A stretch of 64,000 bases of DNA from Abditibacteriaceae bacterium. GTDB lineage: Bacteria > Armatimonadota > Abditibacteriia > Abditibacteriales > Abditibacteriaceae. Numbering within the stretch: the first letter of the stretch is position 1; every line of letters begins with the position of its first letter. The translations under genes and the position numbers were made by a program. The DNA lies in NCBI GenBank assembly GCA_019239895.1, contig JAFAZH010000058.1, forward strand, positions 1 to 64,000, read 5' to 3'. Shown here one piece after another: positions 25,173 through 34,764 of the stretch. Under the pieces are notes generated by a model. The model ran no database searches. It was not told the DNA's origin and worked only from the letters and a program-made list of their open reading frames with translations.

Positions 25173-25766
25173 TCAACTGACCGCATAAGTCACGGCGGCT
25201 GGCACCCGGCAATGCGGACAGACCATCACGGACTGGCCGTGTCGGCTACGACCCTCAAAGCGCGGACTTGGCCCCATATAGTTGCAGGCTTCGCAAGTGG
25301 CCCAGCCCTCTGGCAAACGAGACCCCTGGTCGGAATAGCTGGGCGGTGCTTTAGCCACATGCGACTCATCGCCGCCATAGACATAGACTCGCCGCAGCAG
25401 GGCGAAGACGCGGGCGATCAACATGGGCGGGTCCAGCGGCTTCAGAAGGTAATCATCCGCCCCCACTTTAAGTCCTATCAGTGGGACTTGGTGGTCGGTT
25501 GCGGCAGTGGTCATGAGCAGTGGCTTGGTGCTATTCTCGCGGATGCGGGCGCATAAGGTTTCCGCCGTGGGCGTGCTCAAGTCCAAGAGCACAAGGTGAA
25601 TGTTATTCTCCCGGAAGGCGCTCAAACCGGCGGCGGCGCCCACCGCATAGCGGCACTCCAGGCCAACTTTATGGAGGGTGTTGAGGATGAGGCGGGCACT
25701 GTTGTCCTCGTCGCCTACCAGCAAGACGCGGTAGTTTTTTGTAGTGCCTGATGTAGATGTGTTCAT
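25173..25766 (-). CDS. Response regulator with C-terminal zinc ribbon
   Basis: 197 aa. Receiver domain (residues 10-130) with GDED acidic pocket, Asp in IHLVLLDLSTPTAE, Thr in LLMTTAATDH and Lys in DDYLLKPLDPPM. Instead of a winged helix, the C-terminus has a zinc ribbon, CEAC...CPHC (about residues 157-183). The output is therefore likely protein or RNA binding. First gene of a run with the 23-aa peptide and XRE protein. Confidence 0.82.
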   Translation of the reverse strand: MNTSTSGTTKNYRVLLVGDEDNSARLILNTLHKVGLECRYAVGAAAGLSAFRENNIHLVLLDLSTPTAETLCARIRENSTKPLLMTTAATDHQVPLIGLKVGADDYLLKPLDPPMLIARVFALLRRVYVYGGDESHVAKAPPSYSDQGSRLPEGWATCEACNYMGPSPRFEGRSRHGQSVMVCPHCRVPAAVTYAVS

Positions 25767-25902
25767 GCGATTACTCCTGTTTCTTTCTCGCGTAAATTTA
25801 TGATTTTTTAACTTGATGTTGTCTGGCCGGGGCCGGCCTCGTCACCAACCACCCATAACTTCGGGTGCTCGGTGGCGAGGCAGGCCCTTTGGCTCAGGCG
25901 GG

Positions 25903-28900
25903 TTAGCGAGCCGTCAACGGCGAGGTTGAACCGGCCAGAGTGTCACCTTTAGCATCTTGCAAGTCGTGCCAGCCAGCCAGGACATGATCGCCTGCATGAA
26001 GGCTGCTTTCCGGCAAGCTCAACGTGACACTATGGGTGCTGGCGTTGTAACCAGCACTCTCCACGTTGACGGAGCGGCCATTGACGGTAACGCTGTAATG
26101 GGTAGGATCACTGGCCGTTGCCGCATCCAGGGCGCTCATGAAACGGAGGCCAACCAGACCAGTTGCCGCCTCGACCTTAGCGGTCGAAAGAGTGATGGAC
26201 GACTTGGCCACGTTAGATGTGGAGACAGATGCCTTGGCGACGGCATTTCCAAAAATGTTCCGCGCCAGCACCTCCTGATAATCAATTTCAACAGTCTTCG
26301 TCGTGACACTAATGCGAACGGTCAAGCCTTCCGCAAGCGGAGAGTAAGCCGGGTAAGTAATGGCATTGTTGGGCGGATTGTATACGTCAATTTCGTCGGC
26401 TGCAAGGCCAGCGCGGGTGAAGGTGAGATCGTAGTTGCCAGGGGGGATATTGTCCAGGTGGTAGCTCCCGGAGCCAAAGTAAGGATCGGCGGGATACTCA
26501 ACCACGGTGCTGGCAAAAATACTGCTGCTGCCAACCTTGCGCAGGGTGAGCATGGCCTTATACCTCAGATTGCCCAGACGCTTCCCGGAAATGGCACTAC
26601 TGATCCCCTTGACAACGCCTTGTATGGTGACGCCAGAGGGCAGGGAGCCGTCATACTCGCTGAAGTCGAGACCGCTTAAGCTCTGGGTGGTGAGCATAAC
26701 GTCCAGACCTGCTGGACTCCAGCCCCCGGTGCTATGGCCATACCCATCTGTAACGCCTATATCAGGATAAACGAAGTACTCAGCGGACGGTAAGTTGTGA
26801 AAGGTGTAGGCACCGGTGGCATCCGTGTACACTGTCTGAATGATTCTGCCGCCATCAATGGCACAGGCCACCGGGATGCCCTCAATGCCTTTCCCCTTGT
26901 AGGTGACGTGACCGCTGATCGTTGGATTAACCTCATTGATCACGAAGTTAATGTCTTTCACATTGGCGTTGGTGACACTCACTGGCGTTGAGGTCGGAGC
27001 GAAGATTCTCCCCTTCAGGCTGGCCGTAACGGTATAGTCACCAGCCACCAGGTTATCCGTGGCCACCGCACCGAAGGTATAATTGCCCTTGCTATCAGTG
27101 GTGGTCGTCCAGGTTTTGCTGCTGGTGGTGCTACTCAGCGTGAGCGTGACGCCAGCGACCCCCTCGCTGGCTGCGCCGCCCGGTGTAGTGACCTTGCCGC
27201 TAATGGTGTAGGTCGGTGGTGGCGGCGGATCTGACGCGGTAAAGTTGGCATCGGTCACATTAGCATTCGTCAGCGTCACCGGGCGCGAGGCCGGGGTGAA
27301 AGTGGTGTTTTTTAAGCTGGGCGTAACGATATACTTGCCCACTTCAAACAGGTCATTAATGGTCTCATCCCCAAAGCTATAGTTGCCCTTGGTATCTGTC
27401 GTCGTCGTCCTGCTCAGTCGGCTGGTGGTGCTACTCAGCGTGACCGTGACTTCACTGACTGCTGCGCCTGCCGCTGTGGTGATCCGTCCGCCAATGGCAT
27501 AGGCCGGTTTGCCAACGAAATTGCCGGTTTTAACGTCATCCGTCAGCAGAGTGAAATTAGCATCACTGGGCGGGGTAAATTTAAAACCGGCCCTGCTGGC
27601 CACAATTGAGCAAGTGCCGGATGGCACCTTGGTGAAGGTGTAGTTACCTTTGCTGTCGGTGGTGACCTGCGCCACCGGTACGGGGGAGTATTGATAAAGC
27701 TTCACAGTCGCACCCCCGATTCCATCGCCCTTGCTATCTACCACGCGCCCGCTGACCTGGAAAGTCGTGGTTAACACGAAGTTCATGGCAACGAGGTTGG
27801 CGTCAGCTACAGTGACCTTGACACTGGCCGGGTCGAAGCTCAGACCGCTTTTAGTCGCCGTCAGGTCATAGTCGCCCTGGCGCACTGCTGGCAAGATGTA
27901 ACTACCGCCATTATCCGACGTGGCCTTTTGCACGATGGTGCTGCTGCCGTGCTTGCGCAACTCGATCACGGCACCGCTGACGGCACCCCCGTGAACCGTG
28001 TAAACGGAACCGCTGATATTAAACCTCGGCGCGGTGGCTTCCTTGAAATTAATGTCGGTGACATCGGTATTATCGCCGGTGACAGTCTGCGTGGGCGGGT
28101 TAAACGTCCAGCCTTTCTTGGTGGGGGTGATTGTGTAGGTTCCGGGAGAAATGCCCGCCAAGGTATAGTTGCCATTCGCATCGGTGACGACGGGCGGCGG
28201 CGTGACGCCGTCGCTGCGGATGGCGGTGCAATTGACCCCGGCCAGACCCTCGCCGTCACGATCCACCACCCGGCCCGTGACGTTAAACTTGTCGCCCACA
28301 GCCGAGAAGTTGACATCAGGCACATCGCCTGCGGTGATGGTGACAGACTGTGATGTTGGGGTCACGGTCCACTCCGGCTTGGTTGCGGTCACGCTATAAG
28401 TGCCTCTATAAACACCCGTGATCTTATAGTTGCCGTCGTTACCAGTCGTCGCGGTAGCCACTACAGTACCGTCGCTCTTAGTCAGGGTGCAGGTCACGCC
28501 GGGCACATTGTCGCCCGTGCCATCTACACTCACATGGCCGCTGATGCTGTAGGTCGTGTTGTCCTTGAAGTTCTGCCCGGTCACGTCCCCGCTGGTTAGC
28601 TTGACCACATGACGGGCCGGGTCAAATTTTGAGCCGTCCTGCGTAGGCACAATGATGTAGCTGCCGGGTGCCACCTTGGGGAAGCTGTAGTTGCCATTGG
28701 TATCGGTAGTAACCGGTGGCACCGGGGAAGAGCTAGGGCCATTGGGATAGACTGCGTCTGGATACAAGGTGAGGGTGACGCCGACCATAGGATTGCCATC
28801 ATTATCCACCACCTGACCACTGATAGCATGGGGGGTCACGTCAATGAAATCCTGGCCGCTCACGTCGCCCTGGGCATTGGTAATCGTCACGGGGTGCTCT

Positions 28901-31236
28901 GATGGCGCGAAGACCCTGCCATCTTTACTGGCTAGGATGTTATAGGTGCCAGCATGAAGATGGCCAAAGGAATACTGGCCGTCGGCCCCGGAGGTGATCG
29001 TCTGGGCCGGTTGGGTGCTGTCCCCGACATAAAGTGAGAGTTTGACACCCGATATTCCACTCGGCGGGTCAGACTCACTCAGCACTTGCCCGCTGATGTT
29101 ATAGAATGTTGAGCCGACAAAGTTCTTCGGCACGGTGAGGTTTGATAATGCCATCGTCACCGACTGAGTGTCGGGGTTAAACGTCCAATCTTGCTTCGCA
29201 ACGGCAATGGTGTAGGTGCCAGGAGCCACGTTGTTGAAGGTGTAGGCACCACTGCTGTCCGTGTGCGTATCCTCTGACGCTCCGGTGTCTGAATGACGCG
29301 ACACTAAGACATTATCAACCCCATGTCCTGCCCCATCCACCACTTTACCACTGAGGCTGGAGGTGTAAGTGGCGACGAAATTTAAATCCGATCTAGGTGA
29401 GAAAAGATTGAAGACACGCGAACCGGGTGTAAAAGCGAGACCGGGCGCTCCAGGAGTGAGTGTGAGACTTTCATTGGACCAAGTAGAATTGCAGCCGAAG
29501 AAGTATCCTTGTGGATCGCTCCAAATGTCGCCTTCATTATAAGTCCTTCCAGAAGAAGTCAGTATATGTGACAATTTAACCGATATACCTCTTCCGGCAG
29601 TATCCGTAACACGTCCCACGAAGTAGTTGTAAGCAGCAATACCAGGGTGTCTGTAATCTCCCTTTTGTTCGGGAGCCAATACTGGTGGGCAAAACCGCAC
29701 CGCATTGTAGTCGCTTGTAGTTATGGCAACATTATATGGGGACGGCATGAATGCCAAACCTGGTTTGGTCGCTGAAATATCATAATTACCTCCTGGAACA
29801 GGATTCAAACTAAAATTGCCCCGCGCATCGGTCACGGTTTGCGCGAAGATAATGGCATTACCACTACGGCGACAAGTGATGGCAACAGAGGTAGGATAAA
29901 CGAACCTAGTTCGGCCCGCATCTGTATACCAACCATCTATGTGACCGCTGATTGTATAGGTTCTCTCAAAATTCATATTCACGAAATTATCTTTGGACAC
30001 AACGACCCCCCGCGAGCCGGGTGTAAATGAAGCTCCTGAAAGAGATACTGTGATCTGGTAGCTGCCACTAGGCACATTCGTGAAGGAATAAGTGCCATCT
30101 GCGCCTGTTTTGACGCTCTGGGTCGGGGCGCTACTGCTGGCACGGGAAACAGTCACTCCCGCGATACCATTGCCCACCCCATCCACGACCTGGCCGCTGA
30201 TGCTGGGTAATGCCGGTGCCATGCCCACCTGTCCCCAGCCAATGTCCATCAGGATGGCGGTGGCAATAGGGCCGGGATCATGGGTTTCGGCAGCACCGGT
30301 TACGACACCGATAGGCGTCATCATCTCATTGATACCGTGATAAGTGTCCTCATCTAAGTGCTCAATGCTGTTACCCTCCGCGAAGGGATCGGGCGCATAA
30401 AGCTTGGCACCGCTGCCACCCCCGGCGCGATTGGTCTCAGGCCCGACAAAGTAGAGATGGCCACTGGTCAGGGCGGCGGCGCGCGCGGCGGGCGTCATGG
30501 CGCTGAGGTGTTTATCCGCCAGAGATGGGCCAGCCGCCAGAAAGGTGGAGAAGACATCCGGGTTGGCGCTGCTGTAACTGCCGTTCTGCTGCAAATTACT
30601 GGCGAAGCCTAAGCCGTGCGCGATCTCGTGCATGGCTACGGAATAGAAGTCAATGTCACTGCCGTTCTTGCCATCGGTGCCATAATAGAATTGCTGCCCC
30701 AACAGCACCATGCCCGTGCCAATCTGACTATTGAACTCCAGGTCAATTTCCGGTGCGGGATTGGTGGGGGAACTGCTGGGATTGACATCCTTGCCTGCTA
30801 ATTCATTGGCTAAGGCATAGGGATATGAGGTATCCTTGAGCGGCAAGCCAGGGGTGTTCGCAAAGGAGAGCGTGGGATGACCAACAGCTAAGACCGCGCT
30901 ATTGAGACCCGCGGGCAACTGATCGGTAAAATGCACGCTGATGATAATGGGCACGGTGCCCTTGAGCCGCTGCGACCAGTTGGCGGCAGCCGCTTCCAGG
31001 GCGGTCTTGCGCTGCGACCCCAGCGCCGCGTCGTTGAAACCATAACCGGCAGGATCGCTATAAACTACTTTAATCGGCACGGCTTGCGCCGATTGCAGGG
31101 CTGCCCCACTCAAAGTCGTGCCCAGCACGACCAACAACATACCGAGCAGCGACCGAACCTGGCCACCCGCGGCTCGTGATTTTGTAGCGTAAGCTGCTAC
31201 CGTTGAAAGCATCTGTTTAAAAAGTGTCTGCGTCAT
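25903..31236 (-). CDS. Giant exported protein: metalloprotease-like domain plus about 14 beta repeats
   Basis: 1777 aa. Signal peptide (LLGMLLVVLGTTLSGAALQSAQA), then a metalloprotease-like domain with HEIAHGLGF at residues 203-211; the third zinc ligand of the metzincin pattern is absent (Ser at the expected position). About 14 carboxypeptidase-regulatory (transthyretin-like) units of about 80-90 residues follow, each SG-x-V-x-D...G-V-x-V...TD-x-x-G-x-Y-x-F...G-x-Y...F-x-P. The C-terminal ~90 residues form an Ig-like domain (LVGLRFMSALDAATASDPTH). A surface stalk or adhesin with a proteolytic head is likely. Transcribed under the 65-bp module at 31367-31431. No sorting signal was recognised. 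Confidence 0.85.
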   Translation of the reverse strand: MTQTLFKQMLSTVAAYATKSRAAGGQVRSLLGMLLVVLGTTLSGAALQSAQAVPIKVVYSDPAGYGFNDAALGSQRKTALEAAAANWSQRLKGTVPIIISVHFTDQLPAGLNSAVLAVGHPTLSFANTPGLPLKDTSYPYALANELAGKDVNPSSSPTNPAPEIDLEFNSQIGTGMVLLGQQFYYGTDGKNGSDIDFYSVAMHEIAHGLGFASNLQQNGSYSSANPDVFSTFLAAGPSLADKHLSAMTPAARAAALTSGHLYFVGPETNRAGGGSGAKLYAPDPFAEGNSIEHLDEDTYHGINEMMTPIGVVTGAAETHDPGPIATAILMDIGWGQVGMAPALPSISGQVVDGVGNGIAGVTVSRASSSAPTQSVKTGADGTYSFTNVPSGSYQITVSLSGASFTPGSRGVVVSKDNFVNMNFERTYTISGHIDGWYTDAGRTRFVYPTSVAITCRRSGNAIIFAQTVTDARGNFSLNPVPGGNYDISATKPGLAFMPSPYNVAITTSDYNAVRFCPPVLAPEQKGDYRHPGIAAYNYFVGRVTDTAGRGISVKLSHILTSSGRTYNEGDIWSDPQGYFFGCNSTWSNESLTLTPGAPGLAFTPGSRVFNLFSPRSDLNFVATYTSSLSGKVVDGAGHGVDNVLVSRHSDTGASEDTHTDSSGAYTFNNVAPGTYTIAVAKQDWTFNPDTQSVTMALSNLTVPKNFVGSTFYNISGQVLSESDPPSGISGVKLSLYVGDSTQPAQTITSGADGQYSFGHLHAGTYNILASKDGRVFAPSEHPVTITNAQGDVSGQDFIDVTPHAISGQVVDNDGNPMVGVTLTLYPDAVYPNGPSSSPVPPVTTDTNGNYSFPKVAPGSYIIVPTQDGSKFDPARHVVKLTSGDVTGQNFKDNTTYSISGHVSVDGTGDNVPGVTCTLTKSDGTVVATATTGNDGNYKITGVYRGTYSVTATKPEWTVTPTSQSVTITAGDVPDVNFSAVGDKFNVTGRVVDRDGEGLAGVNCTAIRSDGVTPPPVVTDANGNYTLAGISPGTYTITPTKKGWTFNPPTQTVTGDNTDVTDINFKEATAPRFNISGSVYTVHGGAVSGAVIELRKHGSSTIVQKATSDNGGSYILPAVRQGDYDLTATKSGLSFDPASVKVTVADANLVAMNFVLTTTFQVSGRVVDSKGDGIGGATVKLYQYSPVPVAQVTTDSKGNYTFTKVPSGTCSIVASRAGFKFTPPSDANFTLLTDDVKTGNFVGKPAYAIGGRITTAAGAAVSEVTVTLSSTTSRLSRTTTTDTKGNYSFGDETINDLFEVGKYIVTPSLKNTTFTPASRPVTLTNANVTDANFTASDPPPPPTYTISGKVTTPGGAASEGVAGVTLTLSSTTSSKTWTTTTDSKGNYTFGAVATDNLVAGDYTVTASLKGRIFAPTSTPVSVTNANVKDINFVINEVNPTISGHVTYKGKGIEGIPVACAIDGGRIIQTVYTDATGAYTFHNLPSAEYFVYPDIGVTDGYGHSTGGWSPAGLDVMLTTQSLSGLDFSEYDGSLPSGVTIQGVVKGISSAISGKRLGNLRYKAMLTLRKVGSSSIFASTVVEYPADPYFGSGSYHLDNIPPGNYDLTFTRAGLAADEIDVYNPPNNAITYPAYSPLAEGLTVRISVTTKTVEIDYQEVLARNIFGNAVAKASVSTSNVAKSSITLSTAKVEAATGLVGLRFMSALDAATASDPTHYSVTVNGRSVNVESAGYNASTHSVTLSLPESSLHAGDHVLAGWHDLQDAKGDTLAGSTSPLTAR

Positions 31237-31366
31237 AATCTTCTCTGCTAAATACCAATGTTCCCTGCTAAATACCTGTGCGGCTGCTGAATATAATGGT
31301 TCATCTCTTATTTGCGGCCCCGTTTACGGGCCGCTTCTTAAAACTTAATGGGTTTCAACGCGCGGT

Positions 31367-31431
31367 GCTGTCATAGAAATAGTCATTGTCATGTCGTAGA
31401 ATTACGGTTTTGCTGTCGTATTTTTATGACA
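31367..31431 (-). promoter_or_regulatory. 65-bp regulatory module, copy b
   Basis: On the - strand: TGTCATAAAAATACGACA, then CGTAATTCTACGACA, then CTATTTCTATGACAGC. ATGACA is followed after exactly 17 bp by CCATTA. Farther down, GCGGCCCG-TAAA-CGGGGCCGC makes a strong hairpin in the leader. The rest of the 31237-31545 gap carries nothing else recognisable. Start codon about 130 bp downstream. Confidence 0.88.
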
Positions 31432-31545
31432 TGGGTGTTCTGGCTGACGAGAGCCGGTGTTGGCCGACTGCTGTGACAAAGCTTGAGGGGTGCCCGTCAG
31501 GTCATGCTGAGGTGGATACACCCCAGCATGACCCGGTGCTGGCTG

Positions 31546-33705
31546 CTATTTATGGCTCGGCTTGTGGATTTGGATGTTGCCGCTCTTGAGGACGTTGCTG
31601 GCGCTGTAGCCCGTGCTCAGTTGCAGGCTGAAACTATCGGCCCCAACTCCTGGCTCACGCTTATCCTCGACGGTGGCCTGGAAGGTGCAAGTCGCGCCGC
31701 CATTGATGCTGGCCTGGCCGGAGATGACGGCCCGCGTGCCATTGACAATGACCCGCTTGATGGTGGTGCTGTTCACGGTCAGCCCCGTGGCACGATCCTG
31801 GAAAGTCAGATTGCCCTGGGGCTGACTGCTGGCATTGGTCATGACCACGAAACCGAAGCTGTCCTTGCTATTGCGCACCGCGATGGCCCCGCCGCCAGTC
31901 ACTTTGACATTGGGCGTGCTGGTGATCTGCACCGCTAAGGCAAAGGGCGAAAAACTCTGCGCCCGGCCTACGATGGTGCCCGTGGAGGTGTCGTTCGAGT
32001 AAGTAATATTCTCCCATTGGGCGCTGGTGGTGTTGTAATGCAGGAACTGCAACGTATTGGGGTCGGCAAACTGGGTCGGGTCATAGTTGGCGGTGATGTA
32101 AACGTAACCACCCGGATTCGTGACCTTCGTGCCGTCTGCGGTAGCCAGAGAAATATCATAAAACGTGCTGCCCAACTGAAAGCCGCTGGGTGGTGGCGGG
32201 GCGGTGGTGCTGTCTAACGCCGTGACGGTGACGGTGAGGGGCTGGGCCGGAGCCGTATTGAACTGCATTTGCGTGTTACTGCCGAGAGCGACCGGGGTTG
32301 TGCTGCTCACCTGCGCTGTGACAGGAGTCGCCTGCACCTCCTGGCTAAATTCCGAAGTATCGCCTCCTGCATCGGTGGCCGTAGCAGTGACATAAGAGTT
32401 CGCTGGCGCGGCGATGGATAGGTTAGCCGTGAAAGCTGCCACGCCTGTGCTGTCCGTGGTAACGGTGGTTGATCCTAAGAAAGTCTGTCCCTCGCCATAG
32501 CCTAAGCCATTGGGATCAAGCGACGTGTCCGATACTGGCTCGGCAGTGGCGTTAGTAAAGAACTCCACAGTATAAGTCTGGTTGGCATGGCTGGACAGGG
32601 TGCCCGTTACCGTCGTGCTGCCCAGGCTCGAAAGCGCCGAAGTCAGCACCGGGAAGTTTTGGTTGTTATTGGGTTCTGCATAATAGGTATTGCCGCCGTC
32701 ATCCTGGTTAAGAGTGACACCATTAGCGCCTAAGTCAATACCCAAGCCGCCGTTGTCTGAGATGCTATTGCCGAGAATGCTGTTGCCGGTGCCCAGCCCC
32801 ACGACTACACCCGTATTCACGTTGCCTTGAATGGTATTGTTGCGGATGGCATTACGAGAACCATTCCCCACCACCACGCCATCGCCTTGATTGGCCTGCA
32901 CGAGGTTGCCCTGAATGGTGTTATCGGTGCTGTTATTGTCCATCACTATGCCGTGGGCGATATTATTAAAGATGTTGTTGCCCTGCACGGTGTTGCCGCT
33001 GAAGGAACTGAGATAAACCCCACCGTTATGATTGAAAGCGATGGTATTGCCTGCTCCAACGCCGCTACCGCCTACCGTGATACCCGCGCCATAGACGAAG
33101 ATGCCACTTCCGCCGTTACCCTGATCCACGGTGCCGGTGGCATCCGTGCCCAAGTAGCAGCCCGTTATGGTGTTAGACCCGCCTGACGCCGCGATGCCAT
33201 GCTGCGGAAAGTTATTGATGGTTAAGTCTTTGATCACGCAGTTGGAGGCGTTAACGATTAAACCGCTGGTATAGTCGCCATAGGGCTGCACACCCGGCCC
33301 TTGCAACACGATCTTGGGTTGACTGCTATCGCCTGCATAGACGGGTTGGCTGCTGCCATCTAGAGTCGTACCATTAGCATTGATGGGCGGTAATGCGGAA
33401 CTAATGGGGGTGATCGTAAAGGCCCCAGTCGCCGCATCATAGCGCGTGTCGGTCTGCGGAATGTTGAAAGTAATCGTGGCCCCGGCCACGGCATTGGCCT
33501 GAGTCATGGCCCAGCGGAGCGAACCGGTGAGAGGCGCACTGTTCAGGCCATTATCGGATGTGGTGGTCACAGTGTAGACCGGTGGGATCGGCGTGGGAAC
33601 TTGCGCCTGTGCCGTGCCGCTCAGGGCCAGGCTAAGACCAGCCCCCACTGCCATCAAACCCACTATGCGGCTCTTAACCGACAACTTCAACTTCGTCTTT
33701 AACAT
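31546..33705 (-). CDS. Exported right-handed beta-helix protein
   Basis: 719 aa. Signal peptide ending GTAQAQ, a Pro-rich linker, then a CSLREAI-like entry (TGSLRWAMTQANAVAGATITFNIP) and a parallel beta-helix of about 250 residues with NTI-G-N-x-I-x-x-N ladders (ITGCYLGTDATGTV; GNTIQGNVNTGVVVG). Ig-like and unknown beta domains follow, ending in DSFSLQLSTGYSASN. Such proteins bind or cut polysaccharide, but no pectinase residues stand out. Controlled by the module at 33792-33856, hence probably co-regulated with the 1777-aa protein. Confidence 0.85.
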   Translation of the reverse strand: MLKTKLKLSVKSRIVGLMAVGAGLSLALSGTAQAQVPTPIPPVYTVTTTSDNGLNSAPLTGSLRWAMTQANAVAGATITFNIPQTDTRYDAATGAFTITPISSALPPINANGTTLDGSSQPVYAGDSSQPKIVLQGPGVQPYGDYTSGLIVNASNCVIKDLTINNFPQHGIAASGGSNTITGCYLGTDATGTVDQGNGGSGIFVYGAGITVGGSGVGAGNTIAFNHNGGVYLSSFSGNTVQGNNIFNNIAHGIVMDNNSTDNTIQGNLVQANQGDGVVVGNGSRNAIRNNTIQGNVNTGVVVGLGTGNSILGNSISDNGGLGIDLGANGVTLNQDDGGNTYYAEPNNNQNFPVLTSALSSLGSTTVTGTLSSHANQTYTVEFFTNATAEPVSDTSLDPNGLGYGEGQTFLGSTTVTTDSTGVAAFTANLSIAAPANSYVTATATDAGGDTSEFSQEVQATPVTAQVSSTTPVALGSNTQMQFNTAPAQPLTVTVTALDSTTAPPPPSGFQLGSTFYDISLATADGTKVTNPGGYVYITANYDPTQFADPNTLQFLHYNTTSAQWENITYSNDTSTGTIVGRAQSFSPFALAVQITSTPNVKVTGGGAIAVRNSKDSFGFVVMTNASSQPQGNLTFQDRATGLTVNSTTIKRVIVNGTRAVISGQASINGGATCTFQATVEDKREPGVGADSFSLQLSTGYSASNVLKSGNIQIHKPSHK

Positions 33706-33791
33706 CTAATATCTCCTCATCCTGTTGTGGCTCACTTAGCGGCACCTGTTTGAGGGCACCGATTAAAAGGTAGTTGATGCAGGAGGACAAC

Positions 33792-33856
33792 GCTGTCATA
33801 GAAATAGTCATTGTCATGTCGTAGAATTACGATTTTGCTGTCGTATTTTTACGACA
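33792..33856 (-). promoter_or_regulatory. 65-bp regulatory module, copy c
   Basis: On the - strand: perfect palindrome TGTCGTAAAAATACGACA, then TCGTAATTCTACGACA, then CTATTTCTATGACAGC; differs from copy b at only two positions. ATGACA is followed after 17 bp by CAACTA. Downstream, GGTGCC and GGTGCC can pair with G-U wobbles in the leader. Start codon about 86 bp away. Confidence 0.88.
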
Positions 33857-33965
33857 CGAGACGTGAGGAGATCAAAATTAGATGAGGGTGGACAGCCGCC
33901 ATACAGCCAGGCGACCGCGGAAGAAGGCATCCCTGGCGGGTGCCCTCGCTGCCTGCCCTAACACG

Positions 33966-34619
33966 CTACTCAGCCAGATTATTTTCTATGGCATAGCGCA
34001 TCAGTTCGGCAGTGGTTTTCATGTCCATTTTTTCTAAGATGCGAGTGCGGTAGGTGCTGATGGTTTGTGGTGTCAGGCATAAAGCATCCGCAATTTCGCC
34101 TGGCTTTTTACCGGCGGCTAAATGGCATAGCACCTGATACTCGCGGTCAGAGAGCGACTCGTGGGGTAGGGCGGCGGTCGGCGTTTTAGTCGGGTCAAGG
34201 CCGGAGGCCAGGGCTTCGGCCAGAGCCGGGCTGATGTACTTGCGGCCTTCGAGAATCCGCGTTACGGCATTGGCTAATTCGTCGGGGGCGCAATCTTTAT
34301 TAAGGTAGCCACTGGCTCCGGCCTTAAGGGTGCGGACGGCATACTGGTCTTCCGGGTGCATACTCAATACCAGCACTGGCAGTTCCGGGCGATCCTGCTT
34401 TAAGTCTTTAAGCACCTCTAAGCCGCTGCGCCCCGGCATGTTGATGTCGAGGATAACCACGTCCCACTGCTCCGCGCGTAGCGACTGGAGCAGCTCCGTG
34501 GCATTGCGTGCTTCACCACAGACCGCATGGGGATAAGCCTTAACTAAAATATTACTTAACCCCTGGCGCACCACAGCATGATCATCGGCAATAAGAATAC
34601 GCATCATAAAGTTAATCAT
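33966..34619 (-). CDS. NarL/FixJ-family response regulator
   Basis: 217 aa. Receiver with ADD pocket (MRILIADDHAVVRQGL), Asp in WDVVILDINMPGRSG, Ser in VLVLSMHPE and Lys in GYLNKDCAPDEL, then a LuxR-type HTH (LSDREYQVLCHLAAGKKPGEIADALCLTPQTISTYRTRILEKMD). The nearest upstream gene is the hybrid kinase at 34765, its likely partner. Lying between two copies of the 65-bp module, it is the leading candidate for their regulator. Start at 34619, or at the MMRILIADD Met about 5 codons later. Confidence 0.92.
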   Translation of the reverse strand: MINFMMRILIADDHAVVRQGLSNILVKAYPHAVCGEARNATELLQSLRAEQWDVVILDINMPGRSGLEVLKDLKQDRPELPVLVLSMHPEDQYAVRTLKAGASGYLNKDCAPDELANAVTRILEGRKYISPALAEALASGLDPTKTPTAALPHESLSDREYQVLCHLAAGKKPGEIADALCLTPQTISTYRTRILEKMDMKTTAELMRYAIENNLAE

Positions 34620-34713
34620 AGAAGGTTAATAACCGGACGCAAAATTACATGACGGCAGGCTGTCCAGCGCCCGCTTATGTTATTTCTTGAACTATAGTGG
34701 TTAGATAGCGCAT

Positions 34714-34760
34714 AAAAATCGGAGCCTTTGGGCAGATCTCGCCCGTCGGGGGTTAGGCTC
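34714..34760 (-). terminator. Intrinsic terminator after the hybrid kinase gene
   Basis: On the - strand GAGCCT...AGGCTC encloses GGGCGAGATCTGCCC and is followed by GATTTTTATG. Begins 4 bp beyond the kinase stop at 34765. A branched stem plus a T run fits a Rho-independent terminator, which would separate the kinase transcript from the regulator gene. Confidence 0.65.
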
Positions 34761-34764
34761 TCTT

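Noticed and set aside
25800-25902. Hairpin GCCTCGTCACC/GGTGGCGAGGC after the giant gene as an intrinsic terminator
   Set aside because: Stem is good but the loop is long (about 24 nt) and no T run follows it on the - strand; not strong enough to list.
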